A DNA stretch of 64,000 nucleotides from Symsagittifera roscoffensis (lineage: Eukaryota; Xenacoelomorpha; Acoela; Convolutidae): assembly GCF_963678635.1 (NCBI RefSeq), contig NC_087062.1, positions 30,404,833 through 30,468,832 on the forward strand, in the 5' to 3' direction. A program made the translations under genes and the position numbers. Positions 36,501 to 47,615 of this stretch are shown here, one piece after another (positions within the stretch are counted from its first letter, which is position 1; each line of letters starts with the position of its first letter). The notes below the pieces were generated by a model. The model made no database searches. It was not told where the DNA came from and saw nothing but the letters and a program-made list of their open reading frames with translations.

Positions 36501-39500
36501 TACTTTTTGAAAGTTTTCTGGGTTCGCTGAAGTTCTTGTGCTAAAAGAGCAAACCCAATTTCCACTAAAAATGAATTTTAACACCATTTTTACGTACAAC
36601 TGGAGCTCTGCATTTGGAAAAAAAATTAACGACAAAACTTTAAAACATGCGACACAAATACGTGCCCAGTCGCTAAGTTCAGTAGGGTTTAACTCAAAAC
36701 GCAAAACAATTCTTTCATCTGCCCCAATTTAAAACATACCTAAATTCCATACGACTATATTATTATAGTCGGACTCAAATTAGCGTTTTGCCTAGAAAAA
36801 TATACAACATATTTGCCTCAATATAATTTTGAATTTGAATTTAGATACAGTTTAGAGAACATTAATGAACTAATAAACTGCATCAGGGTTACTGTTTGGG
36901 CAGTACAGCCCAACTGGCAGTAACCCGAGGGAACCCTAGGTAAATAAGTGAAGGCAAAAACAGAGTTATTAGAGTTGCACCATAAAACATAACAACGCTA
37001 AGATAAACATGCTCATTTTCAGCTGAGAAGTTTCCATAAGAACTGTAACTCTGATTTAAAAAAAATAAATTTGCTTTCAGAAAACACAGATCGGAGGTTT
37101 CTTGAGCACAGGCAGAGGCTTCTGTTTGAGTCTGTGCGAAAAGGAATCAAGATAACTGAAGTTAACAGGTAAGATTATTACATTTTTTTTAAAGACAGTT
37201 TTCTTTGAAAAATCAATTATTCCAATAAATTTCAGAGGAAGAGAAACATTCTTCATGCAAAATTTCCTTTTGGCCCAAGAAAATTCAATTCAGTGGAAAT
37301 CCGATTTACATCAAATGATTGCCCAATTTGAAAGTGAGTTCCATAAATGACCTCAAAATATTTTGGTCTGATTCCTACATTTTAACAAGCTATTTTTTGT
37401 TGCTCAGACCACTGAAGTAATGAGGGCCCTTCGTCTTCGGGTGTTTCAGTTTTTTTGAAAACCAGGTACCACAAATGAATGTCAGATGGTAACAGGTGGT
37501 GGCTCATACTGAATTCCTTTCAATTTTGATTGGATCGTAATGTTGAGAAAATGTTAAAGCAAACAACATTTAATTAATTTAAACACAGGTACAAAGCTGA
37601 GCTTCGCACCAATTGCGATACAAAAAGGAATGACTATGACTCAAATCGAACAAAAAATGAAAAAACTTGAATAGTTTTTGTCAATGAAATTATAAAACTG
37701 CAACAAAAACCCAAAATATCCCGAGCAAAGTTGCCTGCACCAACTTTACACGGAGATTTCGGAAAACTGGAAAAAATGGATTTTCAAACAAGTCTTTTGT
37801 GCGGAACTAAGCCGACAAAAATACACAGACAGACAATAATCTAAATTAGCAGAAAATTTTCAGTTTGCAAAAAAACAGGTCTCGACTGGAATCAAACTCC
37901 TGTGCTTTGCAGTGTCAAATATGGTTTTTACAGAAACATCAACTTGGAAGAACGCTAAACTTTTTAAAAAAACGTCTGGCTACGGGAGCTAAGCCGACAA
38001 AAAAAGACGAACGATAGTCCGAAAAAAAAACAATACAAAAAATTTTGCAAAAAAAGGTTCCGGCCCGATTTGACCCATAAGCATTTGCCTTCTCGAGCAC
38101 TTGTATTACCACTACACTAGATGCGTCGGCTGGTTGATCAAATTTGCCCTTATAATTACCAAGCGGTAACAAAGCCGAAAATACCTGAGCAGAATCCCTT
38201 CGTGCCGATAAAAAAATTCTATGCCAAAAAATTTAGGTCCTTTTCCCTCGAAACACACACACACAAAATTTTTCGGTCCTCAAACGACGCATTAGGAGCA
38301 CACTAAGTCGATATCAGCTAAGCCGAGACCTATTAAGCCGGAAAATTACCAAATCGCGTTGGTAAAACTACAACCAAGCAAAACAGCGATTTTGATTAAG
38401 CCAGATATTTAAAATGCTAACACGCTCAAAACATTTCTGTTGCAATAGAACAGCCTAGTAGATGAATGAGCCAAGGAGATGAGTCCTATGAACAAAGTTA
38501 TTTACGAGAAAAAAAACAGTCTTTCTCGCAAGGGTAAAACTTATCGCAAGGGTAAAAAACTCATAACTGTAAAAAAAAAAACGCAAAATTTTTACCGAAA
38601 AAACTAGCCTATGATTTTGCTAAGATAAATGTAGTCAACTGAAACCTAATTTTTCTAAGCTTAGTTTTTGTCTTTCTCCGCACAAGAGCAAAATAAAAAA
38701 ATTGAGAAATTTTTTTTTTGAAAAATGACTGTGGTCTTCACCTTCTGTGCTACCAGCACAGGAGCCTGCATTATTGGTTGCACTTATTCCAGACCAGACA
38801 AACTATATCAAGTATTTCTACCATGCTGGCCAGACAGTATCGCGTAGTGTTCCTGAATGGAAGAAAATCTTATTCGCATTCCATGTCAGCCTGCTTGCTG
38901 AAAATATTCCAAGATGCAAAGAGATTATATCAGAAACAATACATTTTGAAAATCACGAAATAAGTGAATGTAAAGCTCGTGCCTTTCTACACCTGGGCAA
39001 ACTCTGCATAAAAGATGGCCCAAATTCCTCGACAGAGCTTCTAGAAACTGCTAAGGACAGTTTCGAGAAATCAAGATCATTGTTCATTTCACTTAATATT
39101 GTCTGCGGCAAAAACGAATGCGCCGTTGAAATCATCAAAGTAAAAATATGTCAAAGAAATTTCAAAACAGCGCTCGACGATCTGGACGAGCTCGAAAAGT
39201 TGCTCGAAAAATCGGACAATTACGATGGCATCAAGCGCCATTTGATTCAAGTGTTTATCGAGAAAGGTCTAATCTACAGCATGACAAGTGACCCAAAACT
39301 TCTAAAGAAGAACAAATCACAATCGCTGTTGAAAAGTGCGTTATATTATTCCAGACGACTGGAAGACCAACTGATGATTTCATTCAGTTTACAGGCAACC
39401 GCTGCATCAATTCTCGCTTCATGCAAAACTATGGATTCATTAAATCAGAGCAAAACGTTACTGGAAGAAGCGATTGCTAACTCGCAGTTCGGTGGCAGCG

Positions 39501-40332
39501 CAACCATGCGGATGAATCAGTACAAATTATTGGCACATACGCTTTCAGAACTAGCAATGTTAACAGAGGATCAGGCTATGATGGTAATTATAATTACACT
39601 CCTTACATCGATATAGGACTAATTTGTCTCGAAAAATACATATTTAAGGGCAAACAAAATTAAATGACAAGCTTTTTTGCGGTGTCAAAATATAATAATT
39701 TCTCTCGCTAAACTTTAATCTTAACACTTACCATGGAAAAAATAATAGGTTTAGATCGAAATTTCTGACCCGCCCCGTGAAACTCAATCATCTTTTGCTA
39801 GATAACCCCTTGTATACGGGAGCAAATTTAATCTTCATTTTTTATAACTGGTACTTTTTTTATAATTAAGAATAACCTGTACGATGACGCAAACCGAATG
39901 TACGACGAGACAGAGAAAATAATTTTGTTGAACCCCAACTCCAGTCATCAATATGTTATCGCTGACATGAGGCTCGGTTTAATTCGCATACAACTCAAAA
40001 GCGGGAGACTTCAAGATGCCCAGCAAACATTACACTATTTACTAAATACCGAACGATTTCAAAATTCAGAGCAAATACAACTTATTCAGCTGAAAGCTCT
40101 TAATTTATTTCTCAGCCAGTTTGAGGAAGACGACACTGCTATCAACACATATTTGATCGAAATTCTACGAGTTGCAAATTCATTCAATATAGCACATTTT
40201 AATGCACGGAATATTCACAAATGTATGATTATTGAAGTGGAAAAATCAATTCAATCCAATTGCTCGGGAAGCTGCAAAAACATTCAAAAAATATTAACTG
40301 AATTAGTCGAAAAAATTAAATCTTGTAAATAA
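33566..40332 (+). CDS. SIR2-like domain protein with C-terminal helical (TPR-like) repeats, 765 aa, six exons
   Basis: Exons: 33566-33979, 34066-34474, 37081-37168, 37236-37333, 38757-39583, 39871-40332. Phases agree and the sum is 2298 bases with TAA. The N-terminal third fits the SIR2-like fold that binds NAD: IIIGSQINSNSGLPS (residues 46-59) in place of GAGxSxxSGIP, then STQFDNLIERA (about 141-151), LHG with H190, and VVIGYDGSQDE (about 227-236). This is the SIR2_2/SIR2-like group also used by prokaryotic NADase immunity proteins, rather than a classical deacetylase; the zinc-binding cysteine quartet of sirtuins is not seen. The Asn of the usual TTNYD motif is Gln here. Exons 5-6 encode about 430 residues of amphipathic helices resembling TPR repeats. 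Role unknown: NAD hydrolysis, NAD sensing or scaffolding are possible. Confidence 0.8.
34504..34738 (+). mobile_element. tRNA-derived SINE with poly(A) tail
   Basis: The head contains a pol III B-box-like sequence (gcgttcgaatcccgc, about 34576-34590) in a tRNA-like context. A GC-rich body and a run of about 19 A at 34718-34736 follow. An almost perfect inverted repeat (accctcgtgttaagagaga with its complement, about 34520-34573) brackets the A-box-like ggttaggca. It lies just after the donor at 34474, in intron 2 of the SIR2-like gene. Confidence 0.75.
35860..36045 (-). mobile_element. tRNA-derived SINE-like copy 1
   Basis: On the minus strand, 36040-35966 reads like a tRNA half: cgcagtggtaaaag (A-box region), then gagttcgatgcc (B box). 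It is followed by a body with cctgtttt, gaaattttcggct, attttagaat, gtctgtct and tttttgtcgac words shared with the copies at 37.8-38.1 kb. Confidence 0.55.
36170..36325 (-). mobile_element. tRNA-derived SINE-like copy 2 (diverged)
   Basis: The minus strand reads ggtttgaatctggccaggtcctgtttttt, a B-box-like sequence followed by the same cctgtttt junction as the neighbouring copies. The A-box part is weak. Confidence 0.4.
37790..37960 (-). mobile_element. tRNA-derived SINE-like copy 3
   Basis: The minus strand has gagtttgattccagtcgaga (B box-like), cctgttttt, then gaaaattttctgctaatttagatt, gtctgtctgtg and tttttgtcggctta, the same order of words as copy 1. It lies in intron 4 of the SIR2-like gene. 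Confidence 0.55.
37985..38145 (-). mobile_element. tRNA-derived SINE-like copy 4
   Basis: The minus strand reads gacgcatctagtgtagtggt (A-box-like), aatacaagtgctcgagaagg, then gggtcaaatcgggcc (degenerate B box), followed by the shared tttttttgtcggctta body end at about 37990. Intron 4 of the SIR2-like gene, next to copy 3. Confidence 0.55.
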
Positions 40333-40526
40333 TCATAATCAAAGCTTGTTTTTACAATTTCAATATCTCTAGTTAAGCACCAATAGCGTAATTGAGGGTA
40401 CTACTAGGTGACGAGAAAAAAAAACAACTATCAACGCTTGAACGTTTTCGTCAAGTAAGACATCATCAGAACAACTGAAAGAAAAAACAAACATCGTTAA
40501 CAATTAAAAACCACATAAAATCAGAG

Positions 40527-40532
40527 AATAAA
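40527..40532 (+). promoter_or_regulatory. Candidate polyadenylation signal of the SIR2-like gene
   Basis: AATAAA 195 bases after the TAA at 40332; a plausible 3' end for this transcript. Confidence 0.4.
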
Positions 40533-42479
40533 AAAGCACCATTTGAGTTAACATAAAACGTTAAAACAACAAATAGATAAGAAGCGCAGCGTTAGCTATA
40601 AAAAGGACTACTGGGTGAAGTCCCATTTGTACCAAAAAGAAAAATTAGTCCCAGTTGTACTAAAATTATTCTATTCCAGTCCTGATGATTGGTCAAACTG
40701 AGCCAAAAAAATATAGAACTAATTTTCGACAGTTCAAACTGTGCCAATCGAGCAGGATGGTTGGTGTTTGGGTTTGATTAGTATGAGCGATACGTCCGAA
40801 ATGACAATCGACGAAACAAAACGTGAAGGTTAAAAGACTCGCGATAAAAAAACACGCTGAGACACATTTTATCGCGGCAACTAAAAAGTGCGAACTGAAC
40901 ACTTTCTCGTTGCTCCTCGAAAAGACAGGCAGAAACGAGACATGAAAAAGCTACAATAGTGCTACACTTATTTTCAACGCATAATTAGTAGCCTATCCGG
41001 TAGTATTTTAATACTATTAAAAGCTTTTATGCTTGAACCTTGTTGCCTCTTGAACCTGGTCGCGCTCTTCAAAAGTGACTGCTGTCTCTTCAATCGTTAC
41101 TATTCCGGGTATTATTTTCACTACTAACCGACATTTGTTGAATAAGTCTGTTCAACGAGTTTATCAGATTTTCTGTCTCATCCCTCTGTAATAGCTGCTA
41201 TTCGCGGAGCTTGTTCTTCTCCAATTCAAATGATCGCTTCCAGTTGAAATGCCCGCTCTAAGACATACGCAATGTTCATGTCTTTAACCCCAATTAGCTT
41301 GCGGAGCTCACGTCTAACTTGACTGTAGTGGATTCTTCCGATGAAACCTCGCAGCACAAAGATCCCGTGAGTCTTCAGCGCCACCTGCTGCAAACTCCCC
41401 AGAAAATCTCAACTTTTCGCTTGCTTGCTGCACGCGACTTGCTAGACGTCCCGGAAGACTATTGGTTTTTTATTATAACGCATTCGAAAAAATTAAACAA
41501 TCTCGACAACTATTTCTAGTAGCCTCTGTAAGAGTAAGGAGAATTTTGATCGCAGATTTCTGCAATCTTAACGCGAAATTATGCGGCTGAACTCCAGTTT
41601 CTTTTCCATAGTAACTTTCCAATATTTTAGGTCGGCCAATAGCTCAAAGTGGGTTATAAAGCTTTGGAAGTCGTTCGAACAGGTAAATGCCTTCGGTAAA
41701 CACATCTCGAAGACTGAACTTGCCGCTGCCACACTTAACGCCCACCCTAAATAACTATCATAAATATCATTCCTCTAGTTTGAAATTTTCTAATTCCTAT
41801 TTACTGATTTCAGCTTGAAATAACGTTTTCAGTCCCTCCAACTACACTTTGTCTTATGTTAGTTCAATCAGATTTCGGCTTTTCAGATAGTTTTTTTAAC
41901 TTTCCGTTGATATCGGTCCAATAAATTCTTGTTTTTTAAAGTAACTTGGAACTTTGCAACCCAAAACAGAAAAATTCCCAAACCGTTCAATTTGATGTCA
42001 AATTTCCTGTTTTTTTTTCACTGAACTGTGATTTAAACGTATTTTCACGTTTAATTTGGTGTTTTAAAATGATTTTTGCGGATGCTCGACAATTTCTGTC
42101 CAATAAGATTTTTTTAAATTTGAAACTCAATTGTCTTTTTTTTACTCTTGCTGTTTTCTCTGTCGTCACTAAGATCTGCCCAGCACGATTGAGATGAGTT
42201 TTCAACTTTTATTTTCTTACTTCGTTAACCAGTTCCTATCTTTGACCTCAGTATTTATTGGTTTTTGCAGAGTACGAATATTTGCATCTGTTATATTAAA
42301 GCGAAACTTTTCCCGCCTGTCATGGCCTTTGCATAATTTTCAAATATTTTTCTCAGGTTGTTAATTCTCAGACATCATAAAATATTTATGACATTTGCCA
42401 AACTAATTTAAGTTTCGACAATATCCGAACAAGGAAACTTTCGTTTCCTTACACTCTCAAAAAAGCTTAAAGTTTCAAC

Positions 42480-43600
42480 TAAGGTTCTTATGAAACTACA
42501 ATGGTCAAATCTTCAAAACTACTGGATTGGTTTCAGATCTTCATATTTTCAACTCAGAAATAACACCCTAAAACTGCCGTTAGCATACAACTGGACTGTC
42601 CAGATTTAACATAAATGAGATTCTGGTTTAACTTAGTTCTTTCTTTTCATTAGCCCGAACGTATATCATTTGACGCCATCAATACATCTATGCAGCGACA
42701 TTTTTCTTAGTTTAATGAAAAAATTTGGGAATATCGAAGAAAAACTTTAATTTTGAAAATTTAAACTATTTGAGCAATAATATTAGGATGGACGCCAGAT
42801 CTACAACCGCTGGCAGTAACTTGAGTTCACCCAGCGTGCCTCGACAACTTCAAACTTCGCAAAGGTATTTTTTCTATGGCATCTAACACTTTTGAAAAAT
42901 CATAAAAACGTCCTTTGAAGGAGAGTGAAAAGCGTTGATCAGTCATATTTTGAGTCTATATAAAATTTTGCTGCGAACACATTGACAGCACACTTCCATA
43001 ATGTTGAGAATTTCAAACTTTGTTAAGTTTTTTAAATTAAATTTTGAACTTTTTTCATGTCGAAAAACGTTGTCTCGGAAACTAACTATTTTGAGCAGCC
43101 AAATTTGGAGGCAAAAAATCGAAAGCGCTGAGAGTAGCCCGACAACTCCTAACTACAAGGTTGGGAATTTCAATTTCGGTGAAATTTAATAAATCCTAGT
43201 TTTCTGAACAATTTTAAAGTCATTCAAAAGAAGTCAGTTCCGGACTACTGAAATAACCTCGACAGTTCCTCAGTATAGATAAGAATTTTAAAATGTGTGA
43301 CGTTTTTTATATCTTCAAATTTTTTTAAGAAGTCATAAGAAACCTCATATCTCGAAAACTACAAGGATTCGTAAGGTCAAAATTAGAGGCAAAATTTGCA
43401 ACCCCTGAGAGTACCCAACTTCAGGGCTAGGAATTTGACATTATAACATTTTTCCTGAATTTGAGTTGGCTGTAAACTTTTAACACCATCAAAAAATTAA
43501 GCTTCGTATCTCGTAAACTTCGTACCACCTGAGGAAAACCTGACAGCATCCAACTATTGGTTTGCTAATTTCAAATTTGGTGGAATAAACACTGAAATCA
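42480..43600. repeat. Degenerate satellite-like tandem repeat, ~120-150-bp units
   Basis: Diverged units share the ordered words tatctcgaaaact, caaaatttggaggcaaaa, a ctgagagta-like word, cgacaactcc(a/t)aactac and ttgggaatttcaa. Unit landmarks fall near 42842, 43139, 43260, 43411 and 43542. Similarity between units is low, so copy number and period are approximate. Confidence 0.45.
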
Positions 43601-44160
43601 AACTGGAAAATTGAAAAGAAATCTCTTAACTATTGCAATATACGATATAGCTTATATCTAAAACAAAATCGTTAGTTAAATATGCAAAATTAGTACGTTG
43701 AAAAAAGTTAAACATGGCGAGATAGTGAAACTCGCATTCAAATATATAATAGATTCAATTTTTTGTCCAAAAATGAAAATTGTTACACCAGCATCAACAT
43801 CAAGCGCAAGAACGATTGTTTTTTCAAACTTAACCGCCTTTGTCCCGTTATGCAAGCTTCTGAAAACGTTGATGGAATCGATGAAACAACTTTTTCGTTC
43901 TGTAAAATTAGCTTTATTGATGGATATCTTGCATGAATCGTTTTTAAAACAATGCTTCGCAAAAACAGCGACTTTCCCTCAACAAAAAGAAAAAAAAGGT
44001 TTAGTTTGTCTTTGCTCTTAGTTGATCTTTGATTCTTCGCTGATGTTACATTATTTTGCCTCGAAAGAACGAGAGAGAGAGAGAGATAAATAACTACTTT
44101 TTGGGGTAATTACCTCTTATGGGGTAAATCAAAAACAAAATTGAATTTTTGTACGAGTTG

Positions 44161-45045
44161 TGTAACATTCGTCTACTGCAGTCACACATGAGGCTTAAGA
44201 AAAATAGGCCCTATAACCATTGGCTCAAGAGTCAGGGACACTATCTCTTGTGTTTTTCTACCTCAAATCGATCGGAGCCAATTCGGTTCGTTTGTGACAT
44301 GAGACTACGACCCGTTACAGCTTAAAGGCTACTACTAAAATATCCCCCCACTCTAGAATTAGGAACGTCCCCATACTTAGGTCTCTAGATACCCAAAATA
44401 CATGAACGCCGTTAAAAACCGGGTTGGAACAATCCGCTTAGTTACTTTTTATTGGACAGTGGAACTTTGATCCATTTCAGATGGATCAACCTAAAACTCG
44501 CCTTATCTCAACATAACTATCATAAAATACACTCGAGAAATTTAAATTGAGAACTCACATGTCGATGCGCTTGAGTATGAGGAGTAATTAAAAGATGAGC
44601 AGCTCGAGAATCAAATAATATAACTAAATAAGTTTGATGCTAATTAGTTTTAACAACAGAAGTGAGTTCTGTCTCAAGAATCAAAGTTTCTGCATGAACC
44701 ATCGGGACACTTGAGTTGTCCTCTCTTCCATTGAATGTTCACTCTGTTCCGTTCGAATAATCGTCCTTTCTCAAGTCTGTGTTCTATTCTCCTGTTTTCG
44801 GTATAAGACAGCTCTACTCTCTTATTATTTCGTATCGAGAAATTGCGAATAGCAATTTCCTGCCTTTTTCTTGAGTACTTTCCCGCAATTGTTAATTCGG
44901 TCGTTCTGATTTTTCACTTTTTGTTTTCAGTTGGTTCGAATAAACTGAGCATGACAGGCTCCATTCGAAATTTTTAAAATTAAAACTTCACTACAAAATT
45001 ACGTGTTTCTCAAGGTCAAACCTCCAGACATGACCGACTGGCACA
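44161..45045 (-). repeat. 3' LTR of the giant retrotransposon
   Basis: 885 bases, TG...CA, equal in length to the other LTR and differing from it at about 11 positions without gaps. It lies at the end of the minus-strand coding order, so it is the 3' LTR. Confidence 0.95.
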
Positions 45046-45060
45046 TACTCCCCGGACTCG
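45046..45060 (-). other. Candidate polypurine tract
   Basis: The minus strand immediately before the 3' LTR reads tccggggagta, a short purine-rich stretch in the position of the plus-strand primer. It is short and imperfect. Confidence 0.35.
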
Positions 45061-45484
45061 AGATCGATGTCCTCATCGCGTGTTGTCATCTGCCAGTGAG
45101 TCCCAGAGAACCGAGTGTTGCTCAAGATACAGTGCCAGTGGTCATTTACAGAAGTTTGCATCGGACTTAAGTTTATCTACCTTCCAAAATTCACAACCAT
45201 AAAAAATTTTCACACTATCGCTAAACAGCAATCAAAATCTGCACACACCTGCACCCGTGAATCCCCGCTTTTTAAGCTGGTAATTTTAAAATTTCTTTTT
45301 TCCTATTCAGTCGGGAAATTGTCATGCATCATTTTGATTTATATAATAGATCTATCATATTAATAACAATATCTTATTCGTCTAAAATTTCTTTTTCGTG
45401 AACCCGGATTTCATCCGAGCTCACCCTCGAGCCTCCTCCCTCTCAGGACTCAAGACTCTAGAATTTTCCCTTCGAGCCACCGGC

Positions 45485-47527
45485 TCACCTCGTGTCCTTC
45501 GCCCTCGAGGTACCCGACACCGGTGTTCGTGGCACTGTAATTTGTTCCAACAGTGCCTCTTCGTCATCGGAGCTGATCACAATCTCCTCCCAGGCCTTCA
45601 GCTGTTCATAGGATCGCATCCACTCCCTCTGCTCTTGCAACCTCTTCGATTGATTTGGTAAGCTCTTTACCTTCGACTCCCGGTTCAAACAGAAGGAATT
45701 GTGAAGACTCATGCTTATATTCTTCGCCAGGTCCTCCTCTAGTATCGATTCCCTCGCTCTAGAATTGTCTCTGGATACTTTGCCCACTCTTTTCCACCCC
45801 GTCGTGATCGCATTTCGATGGGTTAGCAGAGGTCTCTTGAAGGCATCTGGTCCTATCTCGGCTTGGAATTGTCGATATTCCTTTTGATGTTTCCTCATGT
45901 GGTCCTTTGTCACCAGATATAACCAGGATGTTAACGTCGCACGAAACCAAGGAAAGAATCTCAGGCGGCTCCATATATGTCTGATCTCCACTGGTATGGC
46001 GAATACCTTGCATGCGGTCTCGAACAACTCAAGTCTCCTGCTGTAATCTATCGCATGAATCGACTCAGCTGTTGGCGTTCTCGATTCTCTATACTTCGCT
46101 ATGTTTTCTTCCATCCATCGTAGAGCCAGCATCGTGCTCACCACCAAGATGGTCACCTTTTGTCGATGCTCCGGTAGTCCCAACGACTTAATTTCTTCTA
46201 TGTCCCAGATCAGACAGATATTGGCGCGGTCTGGGTACCACACTGTCTGCGCCAGACAGTGGCATGGACAATCCCCATGCGTGAGGTCGATGCTTCTAAG
46301 ATTGCGTTCTCCCGAGGCTTCTAGGAGAGGCTCAAGTTCCATCATTTTCTCGTGTATCACGTCGACTTCTTCCGAGCTTGGAGCACCTACTGCGGGTTTC
46401 CCCACCACGTTTTGCCTTCCGTGATCACTTGTGTTTTCGCTCTCCAAGCCTAGGAGTTCTTCACCCCAGATTTCACTCAAGTCGTCTCTTGGTTCCTTCG
46501 GTACTGCTCCTCGGATCTTCCTCAACAGCTTGTGTGAATGATGCGACATCCGAGCTAGTCTCACGCACTTGGGCACTGAGGAGGCTTTGTCTATCAATAC
46601 CCTCTGGCTGGACACCTCCACCATCGCCATGTGTAGTGGATAGTGGCTTCCACATAGGTTAGCCAACACTGACCCCACTAAGGATTTCGCATTTAGAGGC
46701 AATCCATAGGCTTCGCTCATGGGAAATTTCATCTCCGCCTCGAGTCCAATCTTCCAACTCTTGATGTGCTTCTGGTTCACTTGTAACACTCCGGGCCATG
46801 ATTCCACGCTCAACGCGGTCACCAGGTGGTGTTCTGACTCTAGCCTCTCCAGTGACTGGAGACTACACATTCTTGAGAAAAATCCCAAGGCTGTCGCTAG
46901 GTTCACGGTGCTACTCGCGTAACATTCAGCCACTATCTGTATCTCGCTCTTCTCCCTTTCGGTGATATCCTCAAACCAGGTGATGAGGTCCTCTTTCTGG
47001 AAAGACTGTATCCTGACGCATGATCGTCCATCACAAGTATGCTCGCCGTTGCCACATGTCGAATCAAGACAACTACCCGGCTCCATCCTCTTCACCGACC
47101 CTGTTCCACTCGTCACCTCACTCGACTCTTTCATCTGAGGCAGGATCAGTCTATGTACTATACTCAAGGTCGCCAAGTCCTCATCCTCTGTCGGTGCCAA
47201 TCTCACTCGCTCAGTGACCTCCTCAATCAGGCTCGCATGGGGATGTGGACACCAGGAGGGTCTGAGTAATTTCCATACCACTCCCAGATTCGTGGTCAAC
47301 ACGCCATTCCCGTTACCCATTTTTAGTTCCACTCTTTTACTTGAGCGTGGCACACTTATCACTTCCGGCGTTCTCTCGAGAATCAGACCCAGGCTAGGTC
47401 TCTCTCTCTCCACAGTGTCTATCTCCATTATCTTCTCTGTCCAGAACTTCAGCAGCTCCGCCACCTCATAGTTTCTGTGGGCACCTCCGGCTTCCAAGTC
47501 CAAGAAGGGGTTGTACGCCATTCCCAT
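45485..47527 (-). CDS. 680-aa ORF of unknown function, last gene of the giant retrotransposon
   Basis: ATG at 47527 opens 680 codons in the position of env. I do not recognise the family. There is no signal peptide at the N-terminus and no clear hydrophobic membrane segment, so an envelope protein is not supported. A cysteine cluster (C154, C159, C166, C171 in a GSCLDSTCGNGEHTCDGRSC context) and a later HGDCPCHC motif could bind metal. The C-terminal third is rich in charged and aromatic residues and ends with an acidic SSDDEEALLE segment. It starts 85-90 bases after the end of the preceding ORF, in another frame. The uninterrupted frame in an element with otherwise broken genes suggests selection acted until recently. 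Confidence 0.7.
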   Translation of the reverse strand: MGMAYNPFLDLEAGGAHRNYEVAELLKFWTEKIMEIDTVERERPSLGLILERTPEVISVPRSSKRVELKMGNGNGVLTTNLGVVWKLLRPSWCPHPHASLIEEVTERVRLAPTEDEDLATLSIVHRLILPQMKESSEVTSGTGSVKRMEPGSCLDSTCGNGEHTCDGRSCVRIQSFQKEDLITWFEDITEREKSEIQIVAECYASSTVNLATALGFFSRMCSLQSLERLESEHHLVTALSVESWPGVLQVNQKHIKSWKIGLEAEMKFPMSEAYGLPLNAKSLVGSVLANLCGSHYPLHMAMVEVSSQRVLIDKASSVPKCVRLARMSHHSHKLLRKIRGAVPKEPRDDLSEIWGEELLGLESENTSDHGRQNVVGKPAVGAPSSEEVDVIHEKMMELEPLLEASGERNLRSIDLTHGDCPCHCLAQTVWYPDRANICLIWDIEEIKSLGLPEHRQKVTILVVSTMLALRWMEENIAKYRESRTPTAESIHAIDYSRRLELFETACKVFAIPVEIRHIWSRLRFFPWFRATLTSWLYLVTKDHMRKHQKEYRQFQAEIGPDAFKRPLLTHRNAITTGWKRVGKVSRDNSRARESILEEDLAKNISMSLHNSFCLNRESKVKSLPNQSKRLQEQREWMRSYEQLKAWEEIVISSDDEEALLEQITVPRTPVSGTSRAKDTR

Positions 47528-47615
47528 CACTCCAGAAACATACTGGTACTCTCCCTTCCGTATTCTTCTTGTAGCTCGAGATCACCACACTCCTGACAGG
47601 TTGCTCCCCCCACGT

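Larger units (their letters stand above)
40333..44160. other. 3.8-kb spacer without a recognisable gene
   Basis: Between the SIR2-like gene and the left LTR of the giant element. Frames are short and without motifs. The minus strand around 41240-41420 has a short stretch faintly like a Gag capsid C-terminus, too weak to call. 42480-43600 holds a degenerate tandem repeat, and a short GA run lies at 44066-44088. Confidence 0.5.

Noticed and set aside
36763-36782. Perfect hairpin cgactatattattatagtcg
   Set aside because: A short AT-rich palindrome in an intron without neighbours that suggest a terminator or protein-binding site.
41240-41420. Minus-strand stretch resembling the end of a Gag capsid domain
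   Set aside because: Similarity is limited to a few helical residues, with stops on both sides and no adjacent pol.
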